This document shows, piece after piece, positions 1 to 10,670 of a stretch of DNA of 64,000 nucleotides (positions are counted from its first letter, which is position 1; every line of letters begins with the position of its first letter). This stretch comes from Agrocybe praecox (lineage: Eukaryota > Basidiomycota > Agaricomycetes > Agaricales > Agrocybaceae). Where the stretch lies: assembly GCA_964017145.1 (NCBI GenBank), contig OZ024843.1, positions 921,001-985,000 on the forward strand. Reading direction: 5' to 3'. Position numbers and translations under genes: made by a program. Below the pieces are notes generated by a model. The model was not told the DNA's origin and ran no database searches. It saw only the letters and a list, made by a program, of their open reading frames with translations.

Positions 1-60
1 CTCCAAGGTTCGTGAGTATACGACGTTCGAGGTTCGTATATTTCATTAAAGCTCACTCAC

Positions 61-1038
61 CGGATCGAATACACTTTTGAACGACTCGTCTGTAATGCCA
101 TCTTTCAATGGTACATTTACAGAATATCCTTTCCCTTTTCCAGTTCCAATGTCCCTGATGGTACCTGTGCCAGGGAAGAATTCGCCGAATTTATGAAAGC
201 TACATGTCATGACCCGATCTGTTGTATAAAAGGCTTCTTCCACACCATCTCCATGGTGGCAATCTATATCGATGTACAGCACTCGCGGAAAGGTTCTCAA
301 GAGCTCCAGGATGCCGAGAACAATGTCATTGATGTAGCAGAAGCCGGCTGCTTCTCTCTTGTGAGCATGATGCAGCCCTCCGGCCCAGTTAATGGCAATA
401 TCTGACGCTCCCGAAGCAATGTGTTGTGCTGCACCTTTAATATGAAGGTTAAATGGCCTGCTTATTGAATATGGCTAGAAAAAATATACTTACTTATAGA
501 ACCTCCAGCAGATATTGAACAAAATTCAAAAACGCCTTCAAAAGCAGGATTGTCTTCTCCTACAAGGACTAATAGGCGCCGATCCATGAAAAGTTGCACC
601 ACGTGGATTGAGTAGACACGTACATCTAGTGCGCTGGTTCGTCATCCGTTCAGCTGTTTCTGGAGTTACACTTTGTAGAAAATGTATATATTCATCCGTG
701 TGGAAAGCAGTCATTGCTTCTGGAGGGGCGCGTTTCGGTCTCTATCGCGAGTCCATTGATACACGTGTTAGTACAACACGATCCGCTTTCCAACCCAACA
801 ATCTTTCCAGCATACTCACTAGGACGTTCATCTTGTCCAGCATTCCGTAAGCCATTGCAAGTTCATGTGTGATGCGCATTCGATGCGGCTTCATTAGGTG
901 ACCGAGGCCATAGGTGTACGCGCCCACGTCGGCTGGAATTAGAGAGAAGACATGATCAGCACGGTAAAGTACTAGATTGAGCTTGTGTGATAGTTTGAAC
1001 GTACGGTCATAAAAGTAAGAAACTTTTCGCTTAGACAT
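61..1038 (-). CDS. hos2: class I histone deacetylase (Hos2-like), 5' part only
   Basis: Zinc-dependent lysine deacetylase acting on histone tails in a nuclear corepressor complex. I read five exons on the minus strand: 1005-1038, 820-932, 624-741, 494-568 and 61-434. Together they give about 238 residues starting [12 protein letters not shown]. Visible family signatures are [16 protein letters not shown] near the start, [10 protein letters not shown], then [17 protein letters not shown] with the catalytic His pair, and [17 protein letters not shown] with the metal-binding Asp/His. The last exon ends at a GTGAGT donor at 60, so the C-terminal third of the catalytic domain lies outside the window. 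The DIDCHHGD and [15 protein letters not shown] stretches look closer to fungal Hos2/HosA than to Rpd3, but that subclass call is from memory. The start is the only ATG preceding the family N-terminus. Confidence 0.9.
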
Positions 1039-1349
1039 ATTTGTTAGGTTAGTTGAATTTGTCGTCGTCGTTTTGGTTCGTGGAGATCTTCCGTGACGTT
1101 GTTCGCAATCTTCAATGCAGAGGCTGTGCCAGCGGAAGCAATTTTGGACTTTGCGGGGTAAACTGGCAGAAGCCGAGATGCCCCGGAAGTGTGGGGAAGA
1201 TCTTAATGAACCTTTAATCGTAAAAGATAAATACTTAGTATGTGTAGTGCCATACAACTTTGTACAGGAATTCTGTCTAAAGAAGAAAAAGAGTCCATTT
1301 TAATAGTAAATACATAAATAAGCATAGCGTCGTTACTCCATAGCAATCG

Positions 1350-2354
1350 TTACGAACCATCTCCAATTATTTCAGCACCCGGTAGTAGCCAACGAAATGT
1401 AACGCTCATCCTTACATCACGATCTATCCAAGAGCCCTCCGAACTCGAGTCCGGCAGTTTAGAAGAAACGTAGTCTTTTGTCTTTTTGTCGATTCCGTGC
1501 GTCCAATCATATCGGGCTTCTTTCGAAAGCACCACGACACTGTTTTGCGGAAGGTATAGATCCCATCGTGCAGGGGTGTCGTCTTCCGGAGGTTTAGCTT
1601 TGTCAAAACGCATAACACAACCACTGGCAAAGCTGACTCCGACAATCCCATCTGCGTAACGTCCAAGAAGATCCACATGAGGTGTAATTCCTTCGCCTGG
1701 TTGGTATAGGTTTATAATGGCCTGTCGGGCTTTCGTGGGATGAACAGGGAATAAAACGTCGTAGATTTCAGTCGGAAGGGTGGAACGTAGGAGACATGAT
1801 AGTTTATCGAGCAGGATATGTAGAATCGGGGGAAACCCGGAAGAAGAATTGGACGATGTTTCTAAAGTAGGTAGGCAACGTCCAAAAAGCATCACCTGAT
1901 TGTCTGCAGGTGTGAGGAAATAGGTCTTCATGCAAAAAGAAAAGACCTGGTCGGCCAGTTCTTGAGGAAGAACTAGAGTAGGTTGAAAGTAGAGTCCTGG
2001 TATCGGCGGACTTGTTCTCAGAGCCTTGAAATTATCCTGCTCGACATTTCTGACTTCTTCTTCTTCTCCTTGATCTGTGTCGTCAAAGAAAGAGTCCACA
2101 TCGGAAGCCGAAAAAAGAGTGTCCGTATCCTCTCCTTCCGCATCATCCCTCTGCTCCAAGCCAGAATTTAAAGCGACTGGTATGTCAATCCGGAGGATAC
2201 GAGGTCTCTTTCCCTTCGGATTTACACTTTCTCCCTCAGCAGGAGCCGGAAGTCCATGTTCCTTTGATGGACTCAAACTGCGAGTCCTCTTCCGTTTCTG
2301 ATTCGACTGGTGGCATCCACTCCTGTCGGTCTCAAAAATGCTGGAGCCCTTCAA
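1350..2354 (-). CDS. AlkB-like 2-oxoglutarate/Fe(II) dioxygenase
   Basis: Oxidative demethylase-type protein of the AlkB (2OG-FeII oxygenase) superfamily; the substrate cannot be told from sequence. The open frame is about 334 codons. Residues 1-100 are polar and acidic with basic NLS-like patches (KRKRTR, PKGKRPR). The fold begins near PPIPGLYFQPTLVLP. The iron ligands HVD (after YQPGEGITP) and WTHGI, and the 2OG-binding arginine in RMSVTFRWLLPG, are all present, so the enzyme should be active. Oddity: the frame opens with TTG just after an in-frame stop and has no ATG until well inside the fold (MKTYF). An upstream ATG at about 2423 reads into a GTGAGC donor at about 2367, but only implausibly short introns join it in frame. 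The true 5' exon is therefore unresolved. Confidence 0.8.
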   Translation of the reverse strand: MKGSSIFETDRSGCHQSNQKRKRTRSLSPSKEHGLPAPAEGESVNPKGKRPRILRIDIPVALNSGLEQRDDAEGEDTDTLFSASDVDSFFDDTDQGEEEEVRNVEQDNFKALRTSPPIPGLYFQPTLVLPQELADQVFSFCMKTYFLTPADNQVMLFGRCLPTLETSSNSSSGFPPILHILLDKLSCLLRSTLPTEIYDVLFPVHPTKARQAIINLYQPGEGITPHVDLLGRYADGIVGVSFASGCVMRFDKAKPPEDDTPARWDLYLPQNSVVVLSKEARYDWTHGIDKKTKDYVSSKLPDSSSEGSWIDRDVRMSVTFRWLLPGAEIIGDGS

Positions 2355-2638
2355 CTAAAATCGCTCACCCTAGTCTCGCTCAGTTCATCCGAATTGTTTT
2401 CTGAGAACGGATGCCCGCATGTCATAGCACCGAGTCACTGAAAGTCGCCGTAAGCGTTCAAACAATGACAAAAAGATGATCCTGAATTCAGGAAACTGAT
2501 GTGATTACGTAAATAGCGTCCGGCATTAGTTTAACCGAACCTTACCACTCCCGGGCCCTCTTCTCCTTATAATTGCATGATATTTATTTAACCATTCGAT
2601 TATTCCCCAGCTCGCCACGAACAAAGGTCACGACTGCG

Positions 2639-3010
2639 ATGACACTAAATAACACTCTGGACGTCTCCCATATTTCTGGAAATGCTTCGGACGACATTAA
2701 GCAAGCCATTGGCAATCCTCATGCATACTTGACAGGTTACAGCAATAAACCCCATTCACCATCACTTTTCGGAGAGTCTATTCAGAAGAGACTAAAAGTG
2801 ACCGAAATATCGATAAACAAGAAAGCAGAAGAAGAGAAAAAGACAGAAGCTCGAGTGGTCGTAGAGTTGGAAGTAGGCGAAGGTACTGAATATCATGATC
2901 GCTCCATTGCTATTCGCAAAGTTACCGGTTCTGATTTCGATTTATTATTCGCTAGATATGCTCAATGGGGGCGGCAATATTCACGGGGGATGCTCAGCTT
3001 ATTTGGTTGA
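2639..3010 (+). CDS. hypothetical protein, 123 aa
   Basis: Single-exon open frame from ATG 2639 to TGA 3010. I do not recognise a family. It is Ser/Asn-rich at the start and has a charged central stretch (KAEEEKKTEARVVVELE), suggesting a helix, then a mixed C-terminus ending RYAQWGRQYSRGMLSLFG. An upstream in-frame TTG at 2573 is not a credible start. It is divergent from the AlkB-like gene (about 280 bp between them) and its 3' end overlaps the putative small gene on the other strand. It could be a real orphan gene or a chance frame. Confidence 0.35.
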   Translation: MTLNNTLDVSHISGNASDDIKQAIGNPHAYLTGYSNKPHSPSLFGESIQKRLKVTEISINKKAEEEKKTEARVVVELEVGEGTEYHDRSIAIRKVTGSDFDLLFARYAQWGRQYSRGMLSLFG

Positions 3011-3398
3011 TATGTGACTATATTATCAGCTAGTATTGTGCTTTGCTCGAACTGAGTACCGCCGCTAGATGTTCTACTCTTGCGCTTGTAGCTCTTAGCA
3101 TCACGAATACTGGTGAACTGATTCCAAGCGTCTCTCAGTCGCTTAACATCGTCTATCATTCGCCTGCAAAGCTGTGCGTACAAACTCCACAAAGGATAAC
3201 AACCTATGTTGAATGAGATTTGCGCAGAGGAGACAAACTACGACTGGTAAACACAACCCTTACTCTCGGAGCCAGGGCACTTTCGGCCAGAACAGAGGTA
3301 CCGCGCTTTAACCCCGAGCTTCGGGATTCAAAGCCCTTACTGACAGTGGTTAGATCTGGAACGTTACTCACCATAGACTCGTTGTATCGGGAACTCAT
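2962..3398 (-). CDS. putative small multi-exon orphan gene
   Basis: A three-exon reading is possible: ATG at 3398 with MSSRYNESM and a GTGAGT donor; a short exon encoding ARYLCSGRKCPGSE followed by a GTAAGG donor; then after CATAG a longer exon encoding SCYPLWSLYAQLCRRMIDD and a basic tail, ending at 2962. The Cys and Trp/Leu pattern looks protein-like, but I cannot place it in a family. The 3' end overlaps the hypothetical plus-strand gene at 2639-3010, so at most one of the two 3' ends may be right. Splice sites were chosen only for frame continuity. Confidence 0.3.
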
Positions 3399-3697
3399 AT
3401 TAAAATGAATCCATCCCCAGCGCCTAAATCTAATTTGTAATTTTTTACGCTATACCAAAGTATGAATTGCTTTTATCACTTATTTTAGCATTACTCATTC
3501 CATCTCCAAAGGACACTCAATCACTGATTGGCTATTTATCTGAAGACCTAAATTAACACACATACAGTGATGACAATTCAAATACATTGGTAAATTCGGT
3601 ATATAGATCGCAAATTAGCCCTTTTATCTCCAAATTTTGAAGTGAGAACACACCACCCACAACAAGTCACCTAACCTTTTAACCCTCGACGAATCAT

Positions 3698-5540
3698 TCA
3701 CCAAGGTTGACCGGACCAACTGATGATATTAAGCAGTTCACTCGTTTCGTCAGCGTAACTTCCGCGACCCTTGTATTGAGCGCAATCGAAATCGACGATG
3801 GCAATGTTATCGTTGACGTCAATCATGAGATTCTCAGGACGAATGTCGTCGTGTAAAATATGGATGGACCTAAGTGTACGAATGAACGCATCTCTGTTGT
3901 GATTGATTAATTGTCGTCGAGTGAAGGCGAGATGTACATGCCGTTGTTGTTCACCGACTTCCACCTTTGTGAAGTCTTCACCATTCGCTTCTTCAAACCC
4001 ACGTTTGTAAAGACTCCTTCCGGCATCATCTATTACCATGGCCAACATTCCAGTTTCGAGGTCCTGGAATAGACCTTGACGATGCCTTCTTCGATACCAG
4101 CAGAAGCGAGTTCGGTGTAGATGTCATACTCATGTCGCATCTTTTCTTGACTCTCTCCCCACATAGCGAGCTTTAACACAACATTTCGTTCCATCTGTTC
4201 TCCCGATTTTAAAACTACTTCAGCCTGCGTGCGGTAAACTACCCCAGTAGCTCCCCTTTCGATTCTCGACTCCGTCGCAGTTACGGTGACAACATTTGTG
4301 ATGCTATAATGAGCTCTTCTCTTGACGCAGGATTATACAATCTTGGAATGCACGAGGAACCTATTTGGATAAAAGAAGGGGCAGGTGAATGATAGATCGA
4401 AAAATTCATGGAAAACAAGAACAGTTCTCTATTGCTTAGTTCGCTTTGAAATAGCTGTACAAAATAATGAGAACCGAAATATATGATCTAAACGTCAATC
4501 ACTTACCTCAAGACGTTCATCTTTCAACTCGCTACTCGAATCGAGCCTTCGCTCTTACGAGACGTCTTAGCTTTGGCTAGCATCGGACGCTTAGACGTTT
4601 TAGTAGACCGAGGCTTTTCTGCTTCAATAAGTTTCATTGGAGCTGTGGCATCCTTTAATATTGCGACCATTAGGCCAAGGTGAATCTGGCTGTACGTTGG
4701 ATCTCTTTGCTGTGAGTAGGGTCGATCAAATCGGACAGGTACAAATTCTGCGTTTCTCGATGGCGAATGCCAATGCGCTCGTAACATCCGCAATTAAAAA
4801 CAATAAACGTAGCGTCAAACTCCACGGCCTTTATCCAGGCCTGCACAGGACATTAGTAAGGTATTGAGACGACTGACATCAATAAACACACTTTTTGTAG
4901 AAAATGGTGAGAGTCGACGCGATAATGCTTTTCGCGGAGACTTTCGGCGCAGCTGTTTTCGACCCCTTTGTACCTGTTTCTGGTTCCGTAACTTTCTTCC
5001 TTGCCCGAGCAGGTGCTTCACTGTTTTGAAGAATGAAGTTGATATGAGACGAATCCTTTGGAGACGGAGGGCACGGTATTGAAGATTGGCCTTTTGTGCT
5101 TGCAAAATCCCATTTGACAGGTCCGACGTCCATTTGTCGGAGAAGGCTTTCAGCTTGTTTTGTCTCAGCTAAGAAATTCCACGTCGCAAGTTGGCTAGGG
5201 TCTTTCCTCGTCTTCCAAACGGTTGGTATAACCGGCTTATCCAGAGTGTCACGTACTCACCGAGGAATCTTTAATTTTTGTTCCATAGGGATTGTTTCAT
5301 CCACGACATCGTTCGTTCTGACAATATGATCCATGTACAGGCCTCTGTTACGCATGAAATTGCTTTCAGAGTTGTCCCCAGCTTCGGCAAATAGGGCTAG
5401 GAACGAGAACCACGTAGGGTCGTCTTTATTGAAAACAAGCTTTGACGCATCTCTGCTAGGTTACCCACACGCCCAAAATAGTTGCCCGCAGTATTTAAGG
5501 AGGTCGCCAATCCAGGTGTGCACATAGTAGGCGTGATACC
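3698..5540 (-). pseudogene. broken orphan N-domain/kinase-like gene, copy 1
   Basis: Minus-strand relic of the same family as the copies at 9746-10670 and 13839-15662. From 5' to 3' it keeps DASKLVFNKDDPTWF, the linker SLLRQMDVGPVKWDF, AWIKAVEFDATFIVFNCG, a basic linker, a kinase-like N-lobe (GATGVVY with VVLKLAM) and a C-lobe with IHILHDDIRPENLMI and IVDFDCA. That gives an HxD-type catalytic loop and DFD in place of DFG. The first ~90 residues of the family are missing. Frame breaks relative to the sister copies include an indel near 4710, a 10-nt deletion near 4326 and a 7-nt deletion near 4077, so no full protein can be made. It was probably once a fungal-specific kinase-like protein; its function is unknown. 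Confidence 0.7.
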
Positions 5541-6239
5541 GTGCGATCCTGCAGTATATCAAGCAAATAAGACTTCCCTTGTAGAAAAAAGAAATAAAAA
5601 GAATTCAGATCTCAAATTGATCTAGAAGCGAATCGAGAGAAAAAGAAAGAGTTGAACCCCATGGTTGATCGATATCAGGCCCAGGCCTTTTATGAACTCA
5701 AAAATTCGTCGGGCCGGATTCCTGTACCGAAGTTAACATATGGAGTACCGGAGCTACGCCATAAGGGAATTCCGGCAAGCCAATTTCTAATTGTTCAAAA
5801 GGCAGCCTTTGCGATGTCGAAGAAGACTTTTTGTTTCTGTTTCAAAAAGGAGAAAATAAATAAATTGGAAAATAGACACTTTCTGACATTCTTTGCTAAT
5901 GAATTTTTGCAATACAAAAAGTCCTTCAACAATTACATCATTACTCGTCTCTTTCGTACGAAAATTTTCTATGTTGTCAAATCAGAATTTTGTAGTAAAT
6001 TATCAGTCAATTTCTCGGACATAAAAATTGATTTTTGCGCGTAGTGATAGGTACTCATGTCAAAACTAGCTACGAGCAACGATATTGTTCTCGTTAATGG
6101 AACGGATGTCTGGTTCACGTCACGTTCGGGCATGCAGCGCTCAGCATTGGGAACCGATCCACAGCAACACTATTTCAAAGGTACATATCAACCCATGAAC
6201 GTTAACATAGGATAATGAATTACTCACCACAGTATACCA
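5541..6239. other. gene-poor stretch between two minus-strand loci
   Basis: An open frame on the plus strand (5652-6044) begins VDRYQAQAFYELKNSSGR and soon becomes AT-rich and Lys/Phe-rich, which is unlike a maintained gene. Its first 40 codons faintly recall phosphotransferase-type sequence, but not enough to name. The right end (about 6055-6239) is the 3' flank of the orphan gene at 6240 and is repeated in inverted orientation at about 38690-38880. Confidence 0.4.
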
Positions 6240-8859
6240 CTATTGTGAGCCATAGAACGAGGAATCATTTATGTAAGAGAAGTCTTGATTGTCGGGGTTC
6301 ATTACCAGAGTATAGTAACCCTCAAGTTGGGCGCTCGTTTGTCGTTGCGGCATGTGCTGATCAGGATCGAAAGAACCCTGCCCATTGATGACATAGTTTA
6401 TATCAGGGCCAGAGTCTTCTGGCCATGTAAAAAGATCCTCATCGGACGTGTACTGGTTATGTCCATATCCTTGCGCCGATCCGGTCCGGAACTGATCAGC
6501 ATGCTGGTTCTGTAAAAAGTCGCCATAATACGCCAAGCCAGCCTGGGCAACTGAACGAGATGAACCTGCTTCTGAGAATTGTTCCTGCGACGATGCATAG
6601 GTTGTCAAAAAGTCCTCTTGAGGCGTCGAACGGTATTCAAGTAAATACCGCATCTCATGCTCGTCTGATGTCAAACGTTGTTCGGGAAGCATACGGGACG
6701 TGTACCGTGGTCTTTGAAAGTCTGCATCTTGCTGTAGTCCAGAAATTGTATGCATTGGATGGGGGTTGGGAACAGTATTCTCCGCGGCAGTGTACTCCGT
6801 GTTGACGTCACTGTTAAGTACTGGTGCAGACCTAAATCTAGGAACACAGAAATTATTAGAATAATTAACGGAGAAAGTCAAACACGCACACAACCTTGGG
6901 AAATCGTTCACGAAGTGCTGTTTAATTCGAGTATGACGCTGAGCACCATCGAGAAAAAGTATATGAAGATTCACCTACTTGTTTGTCTATATGGTTGAGC
7001 TTGTTGTGTTGAGGACGACGTTTGTACTCTGATTTGGGGTTGGACATACTCGCAGAAGAATAGGGCGAGCTTGAAAAGAGATCGTTTCTGGCATTGATGT
7101 TTGGAAGTTTCTCCAGAGTAAGCTCATCTACCAAGGATTGAGATGTGAACTAATATAAAGTTTTACTGAAATCATGAGCTTACCATCCTTCGAAAGCGAA
7201 TCACCCTCGTCATCAGTATAACTGATCTTGGGGACAAGCTTTTAAACGATAGTTAATTTCGAGGAAGAGTATATTATCCGAAAGAGGTTTTACCATCATG
7301 TCATCTTCATCGGGAAAAGAAAGCTTGGAGGGATATAACAAGTCATCTCTCTCAGAGAAGCTCCATGTCAAAAATTCTGAAACGTAAATCATTGGTACTA
7401 GTAGATTTCTAGAAAAAGCATCATACCGTCGCTTGGGTACTCTACCATTGCAGATTCTCGTTCCATTATACGCCGATAAAGCGCCTCTGGCCCGGGAGTC
7501 TCTCGGTCATCCTGCCAAAATATATTTATGGTTCGAAAGGAATTAGAAACGAATACTAGGAATAACATACCTCACGAAGAACTGATATCCAATCGTTGTC
7601 TTCAGTTATAACAATCCTGACGTTCGGGTATTCTGACCCAAACTGTGCAAAGCAATGATAAGGCCGTGAAAGGGGTTATAATAAGATGTTGATGCGCACT
7701 TTCTTGCAGAGAAATTGATTAAGGAGTTTTGACGGGTGACCGATCTAGGAAATCTAGGCGTCAGGAGAACAGGTTGACAATAGACATAGTCATAGAAATA
7801 GCGTACCATTTGTGTGGATACATTAGAAGAAATGGTAAGATCACGTCGATATCCTCCTGTCTGACGAGATGCCGTATTTGTTTTGAATAGCCCAGAGTTT
7901 TGTGATGAAGTACTACCTCGTATGTAAGAATTTACAACATCTTGTTCAGATATTTCGTCCGGATCGAGTCCAACTTCGAGGTTTAAGCTTCTCCTCATCT
8001 TCTGCCATACATCGTCGCGAAGAGTAGCTGTCAGTGTGCGTACAAACAAGCACTGGTTCTGTACATTACCCCCTTCCGCTTCCGAAACATCGTCAGCCGA
8101 GCGTAAAGCTTCAATACTCCCGGCATTAGGCCCTGTCCTGGCGTCAAACGACCCAGAGTACTCCCACTTGTAAGAATGGCTTGAGTGAACAGGCTGGAAT
8201 CTCAATTGATTCGCTTACAACATAGCTACCAGCGTCATACTCCTGTACCTTCCTTATATGCGAACTACGCAAGGGCGGGTGGAGAGGTCTGAATCCTTCC
8301 GGAATGCCTGCAGAGTTAATGAGATGACCTGCGGAGTAACAGATGTTGAAGAAATCGAAGCTTCCTGAAGCAGATAGAACACCAACGTCACCGATAGACT
8401 CCCTTTTTCTGATACGCAATAGCCAGATTGTATGGTGGCTCCGGGATCCATAGAGGAGAACCACGCTTCTTGATAATAAGATTTCGATGATATATCTCCG
8501 AACTTCTCTGAGCAGAGCGTTGGACCGGAGCAGACGACACGCTCGCCTGTTGGGGGCTGCTCTCCTCGGCCTTCATATGGAATGCCATCGTATCAGATTT
8601 GTTAGTATATTTGGATATATAATATGCCACGCACCATTGGGCTGCTACTAGACGTTGCTGCTTCTGATTGTGGTGGAGGACCTATACAATAGTTGGATCA
8701 GTGAGGATATGGTATCAAAATTACGCTTCTTGGGCGTACCGTTATAAAAAATAATATTTCCACCGGCCGACGTCATGGTTCCCCCATTTATATCAAAGTC
8801 CCGTGAAGCCCCAAACAATCCACTTCCAGGACTTCCAGCATGATTATCAGAAACATAAG
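6240..8859 (-). CDS. multi-exon Agaricomycete orphan protein (frame interrupted once)
   Basis: Long minus-strand gene with about a dozen exons. The first exon I trust (8740-8859) carries a Gly-rich motif DFDINGGTMTSAGGN. Next come GSPLWIPEPPYNLA, then SIGDVGVLSASGSFDF, a middle domain with NQCLFVRTLTATLRDD, then HPSKLLNQFL spliced to YPNVRIVITEDNDWISVL, and a long polar, Gln/Tyr-rich C-terminus ending DSSFYGSQ at 6240. I remember similar orphan proteins from Agaricomycetes, but no function is known to me. At about 8397 the conserved KKGV-SIGDVG junction is out of frame by a small indel, so this copy is either a young pseudogene or carries a sequence error. A possible ATG at 9102 (MAHDRSSPRRS) could be the 5' end but does not join cleanly. 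C-terminal relatives lie at 31714-32708 and 37753-38681. Confidence 0.55.
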
Positions 8860-9539
8860 CTGAGAAGTGCAAATAATAATTCTCCACACCTTGCTATAAG
8901 ACTTGCCGCCACGGAAGAGTGATGGCCTTCAAAACAATAGGCACTCGGTTCAGCCACGTCCAAACGACGATTCTTGATTTTGAAAACGCCCGTAAAATCA
9001 CTTAAAATCAACGTCTTTCTTTAAAAGGCAACCTACTCTGAGAACTCGTAAGTCGCCTGCTGGTGAAAGGCTTCTGCGAGGAGAACTCCTATCATGCGCC
9101 ATGACGATATAAATGTTCTTAAAACCGAACAGAAAGACTCAAGCGATCAATGCACAAGGAAGTAGGGAGTTTTAGGCAGTGTTGGGCGAAAGCCATGCAT
9201 GCATGGGCCCCCAGTTAAGTACTAGAGTTACGTCGCCTTGCTGCCAAGTTAGGGGGTCGGCAATTGCCGCTAAGTGGCTGTACCAAAATGTTGCGCGTGA
9301 CACGCTTGATCGCTCGATAAAAGTGACCTAATAATAGACACCAATACAAAGTAGCGAGGCGCGACGCGACGCGTCAATATCATGAACACACCAGTGCCTG
9401 GGCCGTCTCAAGAATCACAATCATCGGTAAAAGTATAAGAAATTAAATTCGTACCATATAAATCCAGCGGGTTACCTACTTTCGAAAACTGCACCTTCAC
9501 ACACACCGCAATATGCCACATAAACTTCGAGGATGGCTA
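8860..9539. other. intergenic, probable 5' region of the orphan gene
   Basis: No convincing gene. A short plus-strand ATG frame at 9381 (MNTPVPGPSQESQSS) ends in a possible donor but has no recognisable continuation. The stretch also contains an alternating GCATGCATGC tract near 9197 and a CG-rich GCGACGCGACGCG run near 9360. Confidence 0.4.
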
Positions 9540-9745
9540 TGATTTATACATGGTGTTGACGCTGGGCTTCGTCTCTTTAACTCGTTAGAAAGCTCCCCGT
9601 CCAGCGCTACTGGATCAGAAAGGATTCTCTCTATAATCGCATTTGTTGCCTCTTCCAGTCTTCAATTGGAACATTTCTGTCCGATATCGTGTCGTCAGCC
9701 AGCTTTCGAGACGTGCAGCCGATATTCCCAAACAGAACATAAACC
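9540..9745 (-). pseudogene. internally deleted FunK1 kinase fragment
   Basis: The minus strand reads a segment very similar to the intact FunK1 gene at 11239-13450. The bases coding ARLESWLTTRYRT match the segment around 11830-11880 (ERLENWLATRYRT). They are followed directly by bases coding EEATNAIIERILSDPVALDG, which match about 13108-13170 (EQATSAVTEWILHDPVALDD). Roughly 1.2 kb of the parent, including the whole catalytic core, is missing between the two parts, and the join also changes frame. It abuts the tail of the orphan kinase-like relic at 9746-10670 on the same strand. It cannot encode a kinase. Confidence 0.7.
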
Positions 9746-10670
9746 ACCAGCATTGAAGCATTTGTGAGAACCATGCTATAACTCTGTTTGTTCTGGTTCT
9801 AGATGATGATTTTCTGGATTTTGTCATTTTCTTCTTGCTATCATGAATGGTCGCATGGGCTTCCCTAACCAGGGAAGGAAAAAGGCCGCCCAGACACAAG
9901 GAGTCGGCAGGTATTGGTCGACAGGGTATGAGGGGAAACTCTTTCGTCGCAGGCATTTCCCAATCGAAATCCTTCATCGGGCCCGTTTTCAGGAGAAGTG
10001 TTTCCACTCGCTTTGTCATTATATAGAAATTAGAATCAGCCAATGCTTTCCCCTGAAGGCTGGATATCGCAGAAATAATCCGGTCATCCAATCCCTCCCA
10101 AATATAGTGGAATTCGCGATGGATCAAAGGGTTCCACATTTGAGTCTTCCTCTTGTTCCGCCTCTTGTTCCGCCTCCGTGTTTGTCTCTATCTCTTGAGG
10201 AATGGGGTCCACAGTCGCGTAGATTTTTCTATGTTTGAACACGTTCACTGCAGAACCAATGGTGACAAATGAGAACCATCCGGGATCCTCTGGAGTGAAA
10301 ACGATTTAGTTGCAAGAGCACAACATTGCTCAGCTATAACAATAAAAACTTGTAAAGTTGCGCCAGCATCGTGCAATTCTCTGTGAAATCACACTGGTAG
10401 GGAAAGCCGTGGGGATTGAATGTGTCCTGCGCTAATAAACTCATTGATCGAAGGATCACAAACGGCGGCCAGATGTTCTGGGATCCGCGGAGCTGGTTTG
10501 GTGCTTTTGAGCAGCAGGTTTGAAGCGCTGTGCTTATCATACAACTTCAGAGAATATGTGGCGGAAGGCGATTCATATCCTGACGGAGGTCCAGCGAATT
10601 TGGGATCATAATTTGAGTTCATAAATGCGTTCAAGGTAGGTGTAAATGGGTCGTCATCAGGAAGTGGCAT
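9746..10670 (-). pseudogene. broken orphan N-domain/kinase-like gene, copy 2
   Basis: It starts with MPLPDDDPFTPTLNAFM at 10670 and keeps the family N-terminus (YDKHSASNLLLKSTKPAPR), which copy 3 at 13839 also shows (YDRHYASNLLLKSVKPAPW). After about 93 codons the frame stops. Downstream pieces such as IVFTPEDPGWFSF and TLLLKTGPMKDFDWEMPA are readable only by changing frame, at least twice (near 10400 and 10100). The kinase-like half is absent: the copy ends where the FunK1 fragment begins. The intron positions of copy 3 are not all preserved. Confidence 0.65.

Noticed and set aside
5652..6044. 130-codon plus-strand frame as a phosphotransferase gene
   Set aside because: Only the first 40 codons look protein-like; the remainder is AT-rich, and no catalytic motif is present.
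9381..9560. short plus-strand exon MNTPVPGPSQESQSS as start of a second FunK1 gene
   Set aside because: It has a plausible donor but no following exon with FunK1 similarity on the plus strand; the FunK1 similarity here is on the minus strand.
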